From Phragmites australis (taxonomy: Eukaryota > Streptophyta > Magnoliopsida > Poales > Poaceae): a DNA stretch of 64,000 nucleotides. The stretch spans positions 8,938,001 to 9,002,000 of the forward strand of contig NC_084943.1 of NCBI RefSeq assembly GCF_958298935.1, given 5' to 3'. Positions 22,421 to 34,927 of this stretch are shown here, piece after piece; within the stretch, counting starts at the first letter, position 1, and each line of letters opens with the position of its first letter. The position numbers were made by a program, and so were the translations under genes. The notes under the pieces are model-generated. The model did no database searches. It was given only the letters and a program-made list of their open reading frames with translations, and had not been told where the DNA came from.

Positions 22421-25400
22421 TGTAACACCCTGATTTTCAGAATTTACAATTTTTAAAATTTTCCAAGATTATTGACTAGCTTCACCAGTAGAGTAGGTTT
22501 AAAACCTATTTTCTTAATCAATCAATCAATATAGGTTATTATTTTGTGTGCATTGCATGCTGAGTTTTGTTAGGAGCCACGTAAATGCATTAGAGTTCTT
22601 TTTCTTTCTCTTTGGTGTTTTGAGTGGAAAAGATTTTGAAAAGTTTTTACAAAACTCAGTAGTGAATAAGTTAAGGATCTTAATGGTTGTAATTCAAAGT
22701 CCTTGAATTCATCATCTATTCAATCCTTGATCATACTTGATCATTTTCTAGTTCAATTCAAATATTATCCAAATTCTTGTTTAAAGTCAATATCTCCTTT
22801 TTCTCAAATTCTACCCAAATCCAATTCAAATTCCTTATATACTCCTATTCTTGTGCAACCTCATTTTTCGTTTCTCTTAAATTCAGTCCAAGCTCAATGC
22901 AAATTTAAACCATATTCAAATTTGTCTAAAAAAGTTTCTTTTCTAAACCCTAGATATACCTAAAATGTCTTTGGGCTCAATCTTGCTCAAATCCAAACCC
23001 TTAGCCAAGTCATCTAGAAGGCCCAACACAAAAGATCCACGAAATCTGTAAATTTTCGCGGAGTCTTGGACAGCCTCATCTTCTCATGAAGTTTCGGAGT
23101 TCAAAACGGCCTCAAATGCAAATCTTGACAACACTAAAGTTGTAGGTCTCGTTGAGATCTCCGGTATGAACCTATGGACGTACTCTTTTGGATAATGGAG
23201 CTAGGAGTTATAGCACCCGAAATCAGTGCTGCGCAGATAAGTCTGAGTTCAAACAGTTTATCTTGTGTTGCATTTTTGGAAATCAATATAGCATTTTCAG
23301 AAGTTCCAATGACTACCAAAGTTGTATATGTTTTGTAGTACTACAATTCAGAATCAAGAAACATCTAATTTGGAGTCCGGACGATAGAGATATCATCCTT
23401 GGAATAGAGAGCTATGAAAAAGGAAACCGTAACCGACTCGAACTCGAATCCGATTCGTGTTCGGTTTGGACTCCACCTCAAGCAGCCACCCCTAGCCCTA
23501 TAAATGAGTTACATGCCTTCTCCTACCCTTATTCCATGCCCCCAAACCTTAGAAGTCGCTGCTACCCTGTCCGTGCGTCGGCGGAGTGCCGCCGTTCGCC
23601 AGAGCCGCCGCCGCCGCCGCCGGCCGTGATGTGCCACATCGTCTTCGCTGCGAATCCTCCTTCCTCGACCATTAAATCAAGGTGAGGACCCCTTTTTCTC
23701 CTCCCTTACTACTGTTTTAGCATCATACTAAGTCCCTAGCCAAGCCCTAGCCCCGGCCAAAGCCCGATCTATGCTGCCACGGTCGTCACCGTCGCGGACA
23801 ACCGCGCTGTAGCCGATTGGCATCGATGTTCCCGGCCAACTAGTGCACCGTTTGCCATGCCCTTTCACCAGCAAATGTCCCATGATATTCCCCATGCCCT
23901 CACCAACTAGGTCGGCCAGTAGAGCAGCCAAACCACCGTAATCAAGGTTGATATACCCGCTGTCTGATTTTTCCACGTGTTCTATGCACGCACTGGATTT
24001 GCATTCGCGTTCCCCGTCAATTCGAAAGCCGTATGGATGCACCAACCGCGTCATGGTGTGTCCCATGGAGTCTTCTATGTGACCCTGAGAGTCCATCCCC
24101 GTTTGTGCAGCGACACGACCAAGACACCATTGCCAACCACAGCATGTCGCAGCCATCATCCGTCTCAACTCCTCTCAGTGGATGATCTACCCAAAACTAT
24201 GCCATCGCATTGTGATCCTGAGATATATGAACTCTCTATTCAAACAGTTTCTCAAATTTCATAGCCAATCTCCTAGAACGTGAGCGTCTTTGTTCCTGCA
24301 TCTGTTCGCGATCACCACCAAACCTAGAAGCAGTCATCATTGTTTTGCCACTACCTCGGATGACAGCTTCCAAAACCAACCATACCGCTGAGTTAGTCTT
24401 TCTGTGTTCTACGTCATGCTTCTCTCGTTTCATTGAAACACCACTAAAGCCCGACATGCTTCTCTCGTTTCACTAAAACACCACTAAAGCCCGACATCGA
24501 TGTCTGTGGTCACATGCTCGATCGCCATCTTCGACGAAACCTGAACCACCACCACTATATAGAGTCACCAGTAGTATCCTTAACCTAGAAACACAACCTT
24601 CAACCTTTTTGATTCATCATGGGTTGTCGAGACTAGACCTTAGCATATCCCTTCTTTAATCCAAGATGGTACTTGCATAGCATGCCAAAGTCAGCGCCAC
24701 ATCATTCTTCTTAGCCTAGTCAGTGAAGTCTGGTCCACCCTACACTTCTTGAACCACGCATTATGACGTTGTCAAGCCTAACCCAATGATTGCACAATAA
24801 AGCCTTTCCCATAGAAAGATAGTTCCGGTAAATCAGCATTTCCTTTTCAGTCTAATCCATCTCTCGAAAGCTGTTCTCTTTTCATCTTAACTCCGATTTA
24901 GGCAATTTTTGCGTCTAAATGTTTCTAAAATCATCCCTATCTAACAATAGTGTTTTTAAAGTGTTTTAATGATGTTGGTATGTTGTTCTTAGTGTTTCCT
25001 TTGTGTTGTTTGTCAGTAGTTCTCGCGATTAGTCGATAACGTTCCAGAGTAGTTCGAAGGACTTCAAGACCAAGATTTCGACAACACTGAGCAGCACTGG
25101 AAAAAGGCAGGTGTCCTTGATCATATTGAACCTATGTTTTTAAATGTTTTGTTTTATAAAACTGCATGCAGTGTCTAGTAATATGATGGGTAGTCACCTA
25201 TTTTAGGGTTTTACCTAGAAATTCCCTTATCATTCATTGAAGCCTATGGGGTTAATGGCTAGGTGTCTTATGGGTAGAATTACTTAGCCATGCTTTTGGG
25301 ATGTTGGGAAGTGTTATATACATGTTCAGTGGATATATGCAATGGTGATGATGAACTTGTTTTAGCAACAAGGAACCCTAGGACTTGGGCAAAAAGTTGG

Positions 25401-26570
25401 TTTGATTATGGTGGTTTATGTGGTTGTCTTGTGGATACGTTCCAAGAAATTTGTTGGTTTGATAATGGTGGTGGGCTTGTGGATACGTTCCAAGCAGAGA
25501 TGTTAAGTTTTGTTGGTTATTTCCCTGTTGGATAGTTGGATAGCCTTTACCCAAGTGTCACATATAAGGACCGGTTCGTGGAGCGATAACCCAAGAATTA
25601 CTGTACCAACCATGAGGCCAATATGGGTAACGCTTAGCATATTGATTAGACACCTGGCTGGCATTTGTTGGAGTACCAGGTCCTAATAGATGAACAATGC
25701 TTCGTAGTGATCTCCTAGCGGCATACCACTGGCGTGTATTAAGTGTCTAGCTAACACGGTAACATGGAAATCACGACTCGTGAGGAAAGTTGGACAGCCT
25801 CTGCAGATTGTAAAACTATTATAACAGCCATGCTCACAGTTATAAGAGACTTGGATCCTCACATGATTAGTGGGTTGTGGTTATGGGTTTGGTTGTGGTT
25901 ATGGTTCTGGTACATGGAGTACTAGATGGTTGTGGTTATGGGTTTGACTGTGGTTATGGTTCTGGTATAGGGAGTACTAGATGGTTGTGGTTATGGTTCT
26001 GGTACAAGGAGTACTAGACGGCTGTAGTTTTGGTTCTGGTACAGTGAGTACTAGACAGTTATGGTATGCAAGGTGGGGAGCCTTGTATGCTGTGTGTTGC
26101 ACTGTATGGGTTACATTCACTTAATAATTGATTAATGCTTTTGAGTCAAAATATGTTTTCATTACTCGCATTTACGCAAATATACCATATGTTAGCCTAG
26201 TATTGATATAAGCCTGCGAATCATTATTTTTCCGACACTTGCTGAGCAAGCCATGTGCTCACACTTGCTATTTTCCCTACACCATGGGACATGTGTGCTG
26301 CTACTCAATAACTTGACTATCAAGACGAGGTTGTGACATTCTAGGCACGTGTCTCCCGGTCAGTTGCCTGCAGTATTGTTGGGCACTAGTGCTTCTATTC
26401 CGCTGCAGATATCTTGATAGAAGACTATATGTCAATTGCTGTAAGAGTTTAACATTTATTCTATAAAAGTATTACTTTTGTTACTTCACCTGTGATGTCC
26501 TTATATGTGTTGAACATCCTGGGCACACATAAGCCGCATCTGGTTTTGTCCGTTAAAACCGGGTGTGACA
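22421..26570 (+). repeat. 5' LTR of element X (4.15 kb)
   Basis: Starts TGTAACACCCTGATTTTC and ends AAAACCGGGTGTGACA, followed by a tRNA-Met-type primer site. A TATA box (TATAAAT, 23499-23505) lies about a quarter of the way in. The first 73 bases match 38755-38683 (minus). The last 1.37 kb match 29185-30553 (minus), including the exact terminus, so those are parts of the 3' LTR of X. A G/T-rich minisatellite lies at 25865-26062. Open frames inside (for example 23188-23685) show no domain and are not taken as genes. Confidence 0.8.
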
Positions 26571-27060
26571 GAGGTGGTACTAGAGCCAGGTGACCATAGG
26601 ACGCAAGCCTAAATAGAATGATCATGCCATAAGGTCATATTTTAAAAGCCTATTTTGAAAAACCCATCCCTGTGCTTTTTTGACCTCTCAGTTTCTCTCT
26701 CTAATTACCTATTTCACTCTTTTAAGAAAAATGAATTTCTAACACTCCTCCTTTCAAACTATTAGTTGTTGAACCATCCCAGTTACTCTGTTCGAGGAGG
26801 ATGCACTTGAAGGTCTCTCTTGGTTCTCCTACCTTGCGTGAAGATTTATATGATAAAGATGAAGATTCATCACGACAAGGCAGATTCATCTACCACAACA
26901 CTGAAGACATGAAGATCTACCTTCGCCCCTCTACTAGTTTTAGTTCTTCGAGTTATAGGAGGATTATCCCTAAGCTTCAGAAGCGTTAGAGCATTGTTAG
27001 TAGTGTGTTCTTGTGTGGTGTGGCTTGTGTGATTTGGGTTTTCTGTTTGAGTCCTGGAAT
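26571..27060 (+). other. primer site and leader of element X
   Basis: GGTGGTACTAGAGCCAGGTG at 26573-26592 is a decayed tRNA-Met primer site directly after the LTR. The rest has no recognised coding. At 27060/27061 it jumps into the middle of a Y-type LTR. This is the left inversion junction. On the present interpretation the leader continues, reversed, at about 47790 downward. Confidence 0.65.
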
Positions 27061-28572
27061 GCGTCTAAATGTTTCTAAAATCATACCTATACAACCATAG
27101 TGTTTTTAAATCGTTTTGATGATATTTGGTATGTTGTTCTTAGTGTTTGCTTTGTGTTGTTTGTCGGTAGTTCCTGCGATTAGTTGATAGCGTTCCTGAA
27201 TAGTTCAAGGGACTTCAAGACAAAGGTTTCGTCAACACTGAGAAGCATTGGATAAAAGGCAAGTGTCATTGATCATATTGAACCTATGTTTTAAATGTTT
27301 TGTTTTACAAACTTTAATGCAATGTCTATCAACTTGATGGGTAGTCACCAATGGTAGGGTTTACCTAGTTCTTCCATTACATTCCTTGAAGCCTAAGTGG
27401 TAGTTGATATGAGTCTTTTTGGTAGAATTGCTTAGCCATGCTTTTGGGATGTTGACAAGTGTCATATACATGTTTAGTGGATATATGCAATGGTGATGAT
27501 GAACTTGTTTTAGTAACATGGAACCCTAGGACTTCGGCAAGGAGTTGCTTTGAAAATTGTGGTTCATGTGGTGTGCTTGTGGATACGTTCCAAGAAATTT
27601 GTTGGTTATTTCCCTGTTGGTTTGACAATGGTGGTTTATGTGGTGGGATTGTGGATACGTTCCAAGCACAGATGTTAGGTTTTATTGGTTATTTCCCTGT
27701 TGGATAGTCTTTGCCCAAGTAACACATATAAGGATCAATTCATGAAACGACAACCCAAGAAATACCATTCAAACATGAGGCCGATATGGGTAAGGCTTAG
27801 CATATCAATTAGATACCTGGCTACGTTGGAGTACTAGGACCTAATTGATGGACCATGCTTCGTCGTGATTCTCCTGGTGGCACACCACTGGCGTGTGTTA
27901 AGTGTTTCGCGAATACGGCAACATGGAAATCATGACTCGTGGCTAAAACTTGGACAACCTCTGCAGAGTGTAGAACTGTTATAACAGCAGTGTCCACGGT
28001 TATGGGAGACTTGGATCCTCACATAATTAGTGGGTTGTGGTTTTGGTTACAGTACAGGGAGTACTAGACGGTTATGGTATGCAAAGTGGGGAGCCTTGTA
28101 TGCTGGGTGTTGGACTGTATGGGTTACGTTCACTTAATAATTGCTTAATGCTTTATGAGTCCAAATATCTTTTCATTACTCGTTAGCCTATTTTTCATAT
28201 AAGCCTGATATCATTATTTTTCCCACACTTGCTGAGCACGTCATGTTCTCACACTTGCTATCTTCTCTATCCCCTGTAACATGTGTGGTGCTGCTCAGTG
28301 AGTGAAGATGTTAAAGACTATCAAGACAAGGTTGTGACGTTCTAGGCGTGTGTCTCCTGGTCGGTTGCATGTGGTGCTGTTGGGCACCATGCTTCTGTTC
28401 CGCTGCAGATATCTTCATAGAAGACAATATATGTCAATTGCTGTAAGAGTTTAACATTTATTCTATAAAACTATTGCTTTTGTTACTTCACCTGTGATGT
28501 CCTTATATGTGTTGAACATCCTAGGCACACATAAGTCGCATCTAGTTTTGTCCCTTAAAACCAGATGTGACA
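27061..28572 (+). repeat. 3' part of LTR Y
   Basis: Homologous to 24922-26570 of LTR X but more diverged. It starts inside the LTR with GCGTCTAAATG and ends AAAACCAGATGTGACA at 28572. The base word after it, TCAAG (28573-28577), is the complement of CTTGA at 50000-50004, which lies just outside the start of the Y LTR. It carries only one unit of the minisatellite that LTR X has four times. Confidence 0.78.
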
Positions 28573-29184
28573 TCAAGCAAGGAGGCAAATCGGTGATGGA
28601 GTATGTGCATGTGTTCAACCACCTTGCACTGTACGCTCAGGATGAGGTCAACACCGACGAGTGCAAGCAATACCGTATTGTGAACAGCCTCAACTCCAAG
28701 ATGCAAGACCGGCTATTGGCACAAAAGTTTGCTGACTTCAATAAGCTACTGAGCATGTCCCTCACGGTGGAGTTCAAGTTGAACAATCACCAAGACGAGA
28801 AGAAGCACAAGAGGGTTCCATCGCCTTCCATGGACAGGAGTTCTCAACGTGCGCGTACAGAGAGTCAGCCTCCACTATCTCACATCTTAACCTCGACTAC
28901 TCTATGGCTGATGTGGGTGGTGCGGCATCCGTCCTTCTCTGCTCTTCAAGGAAAATCTCCAAGACCTACTGGCTCTCAAGCGAGTGTGATTGGTGGCCCT
29001 GGCAGCCCGTCCTACAATTGTGGGCACGTCGGGTATTATGCACGGGATTACCCTCATCCGAAGCCAGGAGCCGCGGTGACTGCTCCAAAGCTACCACTAC
29101 CTCCTCCATCTGTTCATCAAGCCTCCACGGCTTCTATGTCCCCAAGCATGGCCAAGCATGCCACACCACCGCTGATGGAGTTCA
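28573..29184 (+). pseudogene. gag fragment of the Tekay-like element, inverted
   Basis: Plus-strand coding for capsid-type gag: QGGKSVMEYVHVFNHLALYA near the start, QYRIVNSLNSKMQ, then a decayed zinc knuckle YNCGHVGYYARDYP near 29015 (canonical Cys at first and last positions lost), and a Pro/Ser-rich tail. It begins exactly at the end of LTR Y and stops exactly at the end of LTR X. Its C-terminal edge continues in sense with the protease at 22420 downward, and its N-terminal edge continues with 50005-50036, both of which lie on the minus strand. So the fragment is part of the chromovirus at 16458-22420 but has been turned round. Confidence 0.82.
29180..29184 (-). repeat. target duplication of element X, right copy
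   Basis: GTTCA on the plus strand, TGAAC on the minus strand, next to the LTR terminus TGTCACACCCGG that starts at 29185. Confidence 0.8.
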
Positions 29185-30553
29185 TGTCACACCCGGTTTT
29201 AACGGACAAAACCAGATGCGGCTTATGTGTGCCCAGGATGTTCAACACACATAAGGACGTCACATGTGAAGTAACAAAAGCAATAATTTTATACAATAAA
29301 CATTAAACTCTTACAGCAATTGACATATATTGTCTTCTATCATGATATCTACAATGGAACAGAAGCACTAGTGCCCAACAACACCGCAGGCAACTGACCG
29401 GGAGACATGTGCCTAGAATGTCACAACCTCGTCTTGATAGTCTTCAACATCTTCACTTACTGAGCAGCAGCATATATGTCACATGGTGTAGGGAAAATAG
29501 CAAGTGTGAGCACATGACGCGCTCAGTAAGTGTAGGAAAAATAATGATATGCAGGCTTATATCAAGAATAGGCTAACACATGGTATATTTCCGTAAATGC
29601 GAGTAATGAAAACATATTTGGACTCAAAAGCATTAAGCTATTATTAAGTGAATGCAACCCATACAGTGCAACACACAGCATACAAGGCTCCCCACCTTGC
29701 ATACCATAATTGTCTAGTACTCCCTGTACCAGAACCAAAACCACAACCATCTAGTACTCTCTATACCAGAACCATAACCACAACCATCTAGTACTCCCTG
29801 TACCAGAACCAAACCCATAACCACAACCATCTAGTACTCCCTGTACCAGAACCAGAACCACAACCAAACCCATAACCACAAGCCACTAATCATGTGAGGA
29901 TCCAAGTCTCTCATAACCATGAGCACGGCTATTATAAGAGTTTTACACTCTGCAGAGGTTGTCCAGCTTTCCCCACAAGCCGTGATTTCCATGTTGCCGT
30001 GTTAGCTGGACACTTAACACACGCCAGTGGTATGCCGCCAGGAGATCACTATGAAGCATTGTTCATTGATTAGGTCCTGGTACTCCAACAAATGCCAGCC
30101 ACGTGTCTAATCAATATGCTAAGCCTTACCCATATCGACCTCGTGGTTGGTACGGTAATTCTAGGATGGTCTCTCCACGAACCGGTCCTTATATGTGACA
30201 CTTGGGCAAAGGCTATCCAACTATCCAACAGGGAAATAACCAACAAAACCTAACATCTCTGCTTGGAACATATCCACAAGCCCACCACCATTATCAAACC
30301 AACAAATTTCTTGGAACGTATCCACAAGACCACCACATAAACCACCATAATCAAACCAACTCTTTGCCCTAGTCCTAGGGTTCCATGTTGCTAAAACAAG
30401 TTCATCATCACCATTGCATATATCCACTAAACATGTATATAACACTTCCCAACATCCCAAAATCATGGCTAAGCAATTCTACCCATAAGACACCTAACCA
30501 TTAACCCCATAGGCTTCAATGAATGATAAGAGAATATCTAGGTAAAACCCTAA
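29185..30553 (-). repeat. 3' LTR of element X, terminal part
   Basis: Reverse complement of about 25200-26570. The terminus CCGTTAAAACCGGGTGTGACA-type end (20 bases identical to LTR X, not to LTR Y) assigns it to X. It includes four minisatellite units (29705-29880). Similarity ends at 30553, where the CACTA element begins. About 2.7 kb of the LTR between here and 38683 is missing. Confidence 0.8.
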
Positions 30554-31167
30554 CATACTCTCTATTCCTCGCCGGTTCACCTAGATTGTAATAAAATGAG
30601 TGGAACTAATTTTGTTGTGTTTGGAAAAGAGTGAAACTAAATTTGTTAAGATTGTAAAATATGTAGAAAAATAATTAGAGCTCGGAAAAGGGTGAAACTT
30701 ATTTTGTTGTGTTCACATTGATGTAATATACATGTTAAAAATACAAGCACACTTGAAAAGTGTACTGAAATTCCTTTATTCCTTTAATTGTGCTATAAAT
30801 TATTAATTCCATAACTAATTAAGGAAAAATCCAAAAATGATGACACCAACTTTGTTAAGCTTCTTTTATCATCCTCTGTACAGAAAAACACCATCAAGTC
30901 ATGAAACAGTTTATTAACATAGTTTCTTGGTTAATGTTTTACTAACCATTTACGTTTCATTAATTTAAAAATACATAAAATGGAAAAACATTGTTCTTAG
31001 GACTACTCTAGATAGATTAAAACCTAGCTCCAATTTTTCTAGTAGTGATTTAAGAAAAGGAATATTTAAATCACCTCTAAATAGATTAAAACCTAGCTCA
31101 AATTTTCTAGTAGTGAATTAGTAAAAAAAAAGATTAACATATTGAATATGAATATTGTGCTGTAGGG
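30554..31167. other. AT-rich 5' flank of the CACTA transposase gene
   Basis: No gene seen. It holds a 69-bp direct duplication (about 31005-31120), each copy ending in TTTCTAGTAGTG. That looks like a CACTA right terminus (complement CACTACTAGAAA). It may be a trace of a small CACTA-type insertion, or plain element leader. Confidence 0.45.
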
Positions 31168-34100
31168 ATGGCAAATCCACCCGATAGTCGCAAGCGGACA
31201 TGGCAGTATTTAGAAGGTGGGTCCTCCGACCAAGACCAAGTGCCGGAAGGTGATGGGTCATCTGACATGGAGCAATCAAGATGCGAGGTAATTCAATAAA
31301 TTAGATTTGCATTTTGAAACATTGCATGGTTATCATTTCTTTGGTTTTTATTGAATGGTAAAACTAATGATAATCATAAATTTGTAGATGGACCGGATAT
31401 GGATGTAGATCTCTGACCGTCGCGGTCAAGAGTTCTTTCCTGGCGTGGATGCTTTTTTGAGGGCTGGCGCGGCGTACAGAAAGCCAAAAAAGAAGAGTGA
31501 TGATCACTATATATGCTATCCTTGCATTGATTGCAAGAATGAGAAGCAGTTCTCAGGCATAGAGCAGATCCGTGCACACTTGCTTCGTAGGGGTTTCAAG
31601 CCTGGCTATATTCGCTGGACCATGCATGGTGAACATGAGGAGGTTGTGCATGAAGAGCAACCCACGGTCGAGGAAGACAGAGGCAACGATATGACGGCTG
31701 ATGAAGACATCGATATGTCAGTGTTCGAAGATACTTTTGTCTGCAACGATGATGACGACCTACACGAAATGTTGTGCAATGCGGAGGGAAACTTCACCAG
31801 TGATAGGCAACATGAAAAGTTCGAGCACATGAAGGTGGACATTAAAACACCGGTGTTCCTGGGCTGTAAGGAAGAGCAGAACAAGTTGCATGTTATGCTG
31901 ACACTGTTGCAAATGAAGTCTAGCAATGGTTGGTCTGATAAGGGCTTCAACGAGTTGTTACGATTCATGAGTGACTTGCTTCCAGAGGGCAACGAGTTGC
32001 CTAAAAACACATACCACGCCAACATATTATCTGTCCGTTGGTTGGATGTAGAGAAAATGCATGCTTGTCGAAACGACTGCATGTTGTTTCGCAACTGGGA
32101 TGCAGACTTGGAAGCGTGTCGCGTTTGCGGTGTATCAAGGTACAAGCGCAACGTTGACGATATCGATAGCGATGACGTAAGGGAGAAGATGAAGGATAAA
32201 AGACCCCCTGCTAAGATGGTTTGGTATTTCCCTATAATCTCCCGTCTGAAGCGATTGTTTGCCAATAAAGCAAATACCGAGTTGATGCGATGGCACGCCG
32301 AAGGGCGCAAGAAAGACAGAATGCTTAGACACCCTACTGATGGAATGCAATGAAGGAACTTTGATACAGAATACAAGGAATTCAAAGCTGAACTGAGGAA
32401 TATAAGGTTCGGGTTGAGTACGGATGGGATGAATCCTTTCGACAACATGAGCAATAGTCATAGCACTTGGCCCGTGACTCTCTGTATCTATAACCTTCCA
32501 TCTTGGCTGTGTATGAAGCGAACGTTCCTTATGATGCCTTTGCTGATCAGTGGCCTGAATCAACCTGGCAACGATATCAATGTGTATCTCCAACCATTGC
32601 TTGATGATCTCCTTGTACTATGGACAGATGGCGTACAGGTGTGGGATGAATACAAACGCGAGCATTTCAACCTACGTGCAATGTTGTTCATAACGATTCA
32701 GGATTGGCCTGCTCTTGCAAACCTATCGGGAAAGACTTTAAAAGGCTACATAACGATTTAGGAAGCACTTGATGGTCCGACACGCGATCGACATCATGCA
32801 TGTGGAGAAGAATGTGTTTGACAGCTTGATTGGTACCTTACTGGACATACCTGGCAAAACAAAAGATACACTCAATGCACAGTTGGACCTGGAAGATATG
32901 AGGCTAAGGAAAATTCTGCATCCTAAAATACTAGGCAACGGGGCAAACAAACTTCCCACGGCTTGCTACACCCTGAGCAAGGAAGAGAAGATGAGCCTGT
33001 GTAGTTGCTTGCATGGAATCAAAGTTCCGACCGATTACTCCTCCAACGTAAAGAGATTAGTGAACATGAAAACTTTGAAGTTAGTTGGCATGAAGTCCCA
33101 TGATTGTCACATGATGATGATGCAGTTACTTGCTGTTACAATTAGAGGTATTCTGCCGGATAAGGTCCGAGACCCAATCATAAAGTTGTGTTCATTTTTT
33201 AATGAAATTTCACAGAAGGTCATCGATTCGACCAAACTAACAAAGCTGCGGGAAGACGTGGTCCATACTATATGCCAGCTTGAGAGTATTTTCCCTCCAT
33301 CATTTTTTGACATAATGCCCCATCTTATTGTTCACATCGTGCATGAGATAAAGTACCTTGGCCCCATGTTTCTACATCAGATGTATCCTTTCAAAAGGTT
33401 CATGTTAGTTCTGAAGAAATATGTTCGTAACCAAGATCGGCCGGAAGGTTGCATGGCCGGGGAACGGAGGAGGTTGTTGAGTTCGTTGTCAACTACATGG
33501 ATCTGAAAGCAATTGGTAAGCTTGTATCTCGCCATGAGGGAAGGCTTAAGGGGAAAGGGACGCTAGGTCACAATTCAGTCCGTTCCGACGATTATGTTTC
33601 ATTCACCCAAGCACATTTCATAGTTTTGCAGCAAGCAAATGTAGTGGACCCGTATGTTCCAATGCATGTGCAAATGCTACGATCCACAAATCCAACAAGG
33701 TCAGACGATTGGATTGCAAGAGCGCACAGAGATAATTTCGGCAGTTGGTTACGTAGACACATGATGGATAAAGATACAGATGATGCACTGTTGGAAATGC
33801 TGGCTAATGGGCCGTCAACTACAATTTATACATACAAAGCATACGACATTAACGGCTATACATTTTATACGAGCGCATAAGACAACAAGAGCACTAACCA
33901 AAATAGCAGTGTCCATATTGATGCGTACGACCGCAGTGGCAACAGGGAGACCTACTATAGATTCATAGTGGAGATTTGGGAGCTTCAATATGGAGAACAG
34001 TTGAAGGTCCCCCTGTTCCGGTGCCAATGGGTCAGTCTCCCATGTGGATTGAATACCGACAAGTACGGTAAGACTACCGTCAACCTCAAACTCGTCAGAT

Positions 34101-34369
34101 ACAGAGAACAACCATTCGTGCTTGCCAATGATGTTACTCAAGTCTTCTATGTAAAGGACACAGATCCAGTTAACAGGGAGGAATGCCATGTGGTTCTACA
34201 AGCAAAAAGAAAGATTATCGGTGTTGAGGATGTCGTCGACGAGGAAGACTACAATCAATTTGACGACCTGCCTCCTTTCGAAGAGAATGTCAACCTGCCT
34301 CTCATTGATGACACTAAGGAACCTACATACATATGCTGTGATCATAACGAAGCTATAATCATTAAATGA
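31168..34369 (+). pseudogene. CACTA transposase with TNP2 and DUF4218/DUF4216-like regions
   Basis: Exon 1 is 31168-31287 (40 codons). The 100-bp intron 31288-31387 has GTAATT and TTGTAG ends. Exon 2 starts MDRIWM and is followed by a TAG at 31406. Next come a transposase-associated zinc-type region (CYPCIDCKNEKQF, then IRAHLLRRGFKPGY, about 31516-31610), TNP2 text (31840-32750) with RFGLSTDGMNPFDN and SGKTLKGY, then RHAIDIMHVEKNVFDSLIG (32775 on) with a DUF4218-like part to 33560, and a DUF4216-like part (IWELQYG, LFRCQWV, 33970-34040) to the stop at 34367. Further lesions are a TGA at 32351, a TAG at 32759 and a frame change near 33480. Between SGKTLKGY and RHAIDIMH the family normally has, as I recall, over 100 more residues, so an internal deletion is likely. 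DNA-cutting transposase by family; not functional here. Confidence 0.82.
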
Positions 34370-34688
34370 TAGCAGCTTTGATGTAATAATTAATTTAGGA
34401 TCCGCTGTAATTTGTATTATTTCACTCGAAATCGATCTATAGTCAACGACCGCCTCAAACATCGTTAGACAGCTAATTAAATATCAGAAAGTGTATGCTT
34501 TGACTATTAAAATAATTATCAGAAAGCTAATTAGAAAGCTGATTTTTTAACATAAAACAAGTTAAAGCGGTTTTATAAAATTTATTTGCATTTTCTAGAA
34601 TTAAAATAATTTTTAGAATTAAATTGCATTTTCTAAAACTATTTTCCAGATTACAACATTTATTTTATAACATTAAAACTATTTATTG
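34370..34688. other. AT-rich spacer between the two CACTA genes
   Basis: Transposase 3' flank. AT-rich with poly(A)-signal-like words; no gene and no clear repeat seen. Confidence 0.5.
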
Positions 34689-34927
34689 GACTGCAAGGGG
34701 AAAAGTAATTATTAGTGCCGGTTGAATTAAGGAACCGACACTGATCTTCTACTATCTGTGCCGGCTTAGATTTACAATCGGCACTGATACTCCATGTTTC
34801 AGTGTTGGCTGGAACAAGAAACCGGCACTGATATGGGGCTTATCAGTGTCGTTTGTGGTATATAACCGGCACTGATACTAGTATCAGTGCCGGTTGTAGA
34901 CCACGGCCGGTACTGATACTCTATCCC
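34689..34927 (+). promoter_or_regulatory. internal cluster of CACTA subterminal-type motifs
   Basis: Ten copies, exact or nearly so, of CAGTGCCGG or its complement CCGGCACTG within 240 bases, often as facing pairs with an 8-25 base gap. The same motif fills the right end at 38462-38682. In CACTA elements such motifs are binding sites of the TnpA-type protein. Here they lie just upstream of a TATA box and not at the element end. The cluster starts with GACTGCAAGGGGAAAA, which faintly resembles a CACTA terminus, so a nested second element is the alternative. Confidence 0.7.

Noticed and set aside
23188..23685. 165-codon frame spanning the TATA region of LTR X
   Set aside because: It lies across U3 and the promoter, no domain is seen, and the copy in LTR Y does not keep it open.
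31606..32454. 282-codon open frame on the minus strand
   Set aside because: It lies opposite the CACTA transposase exon and has low-complexity Ser/Leu text without a domain.
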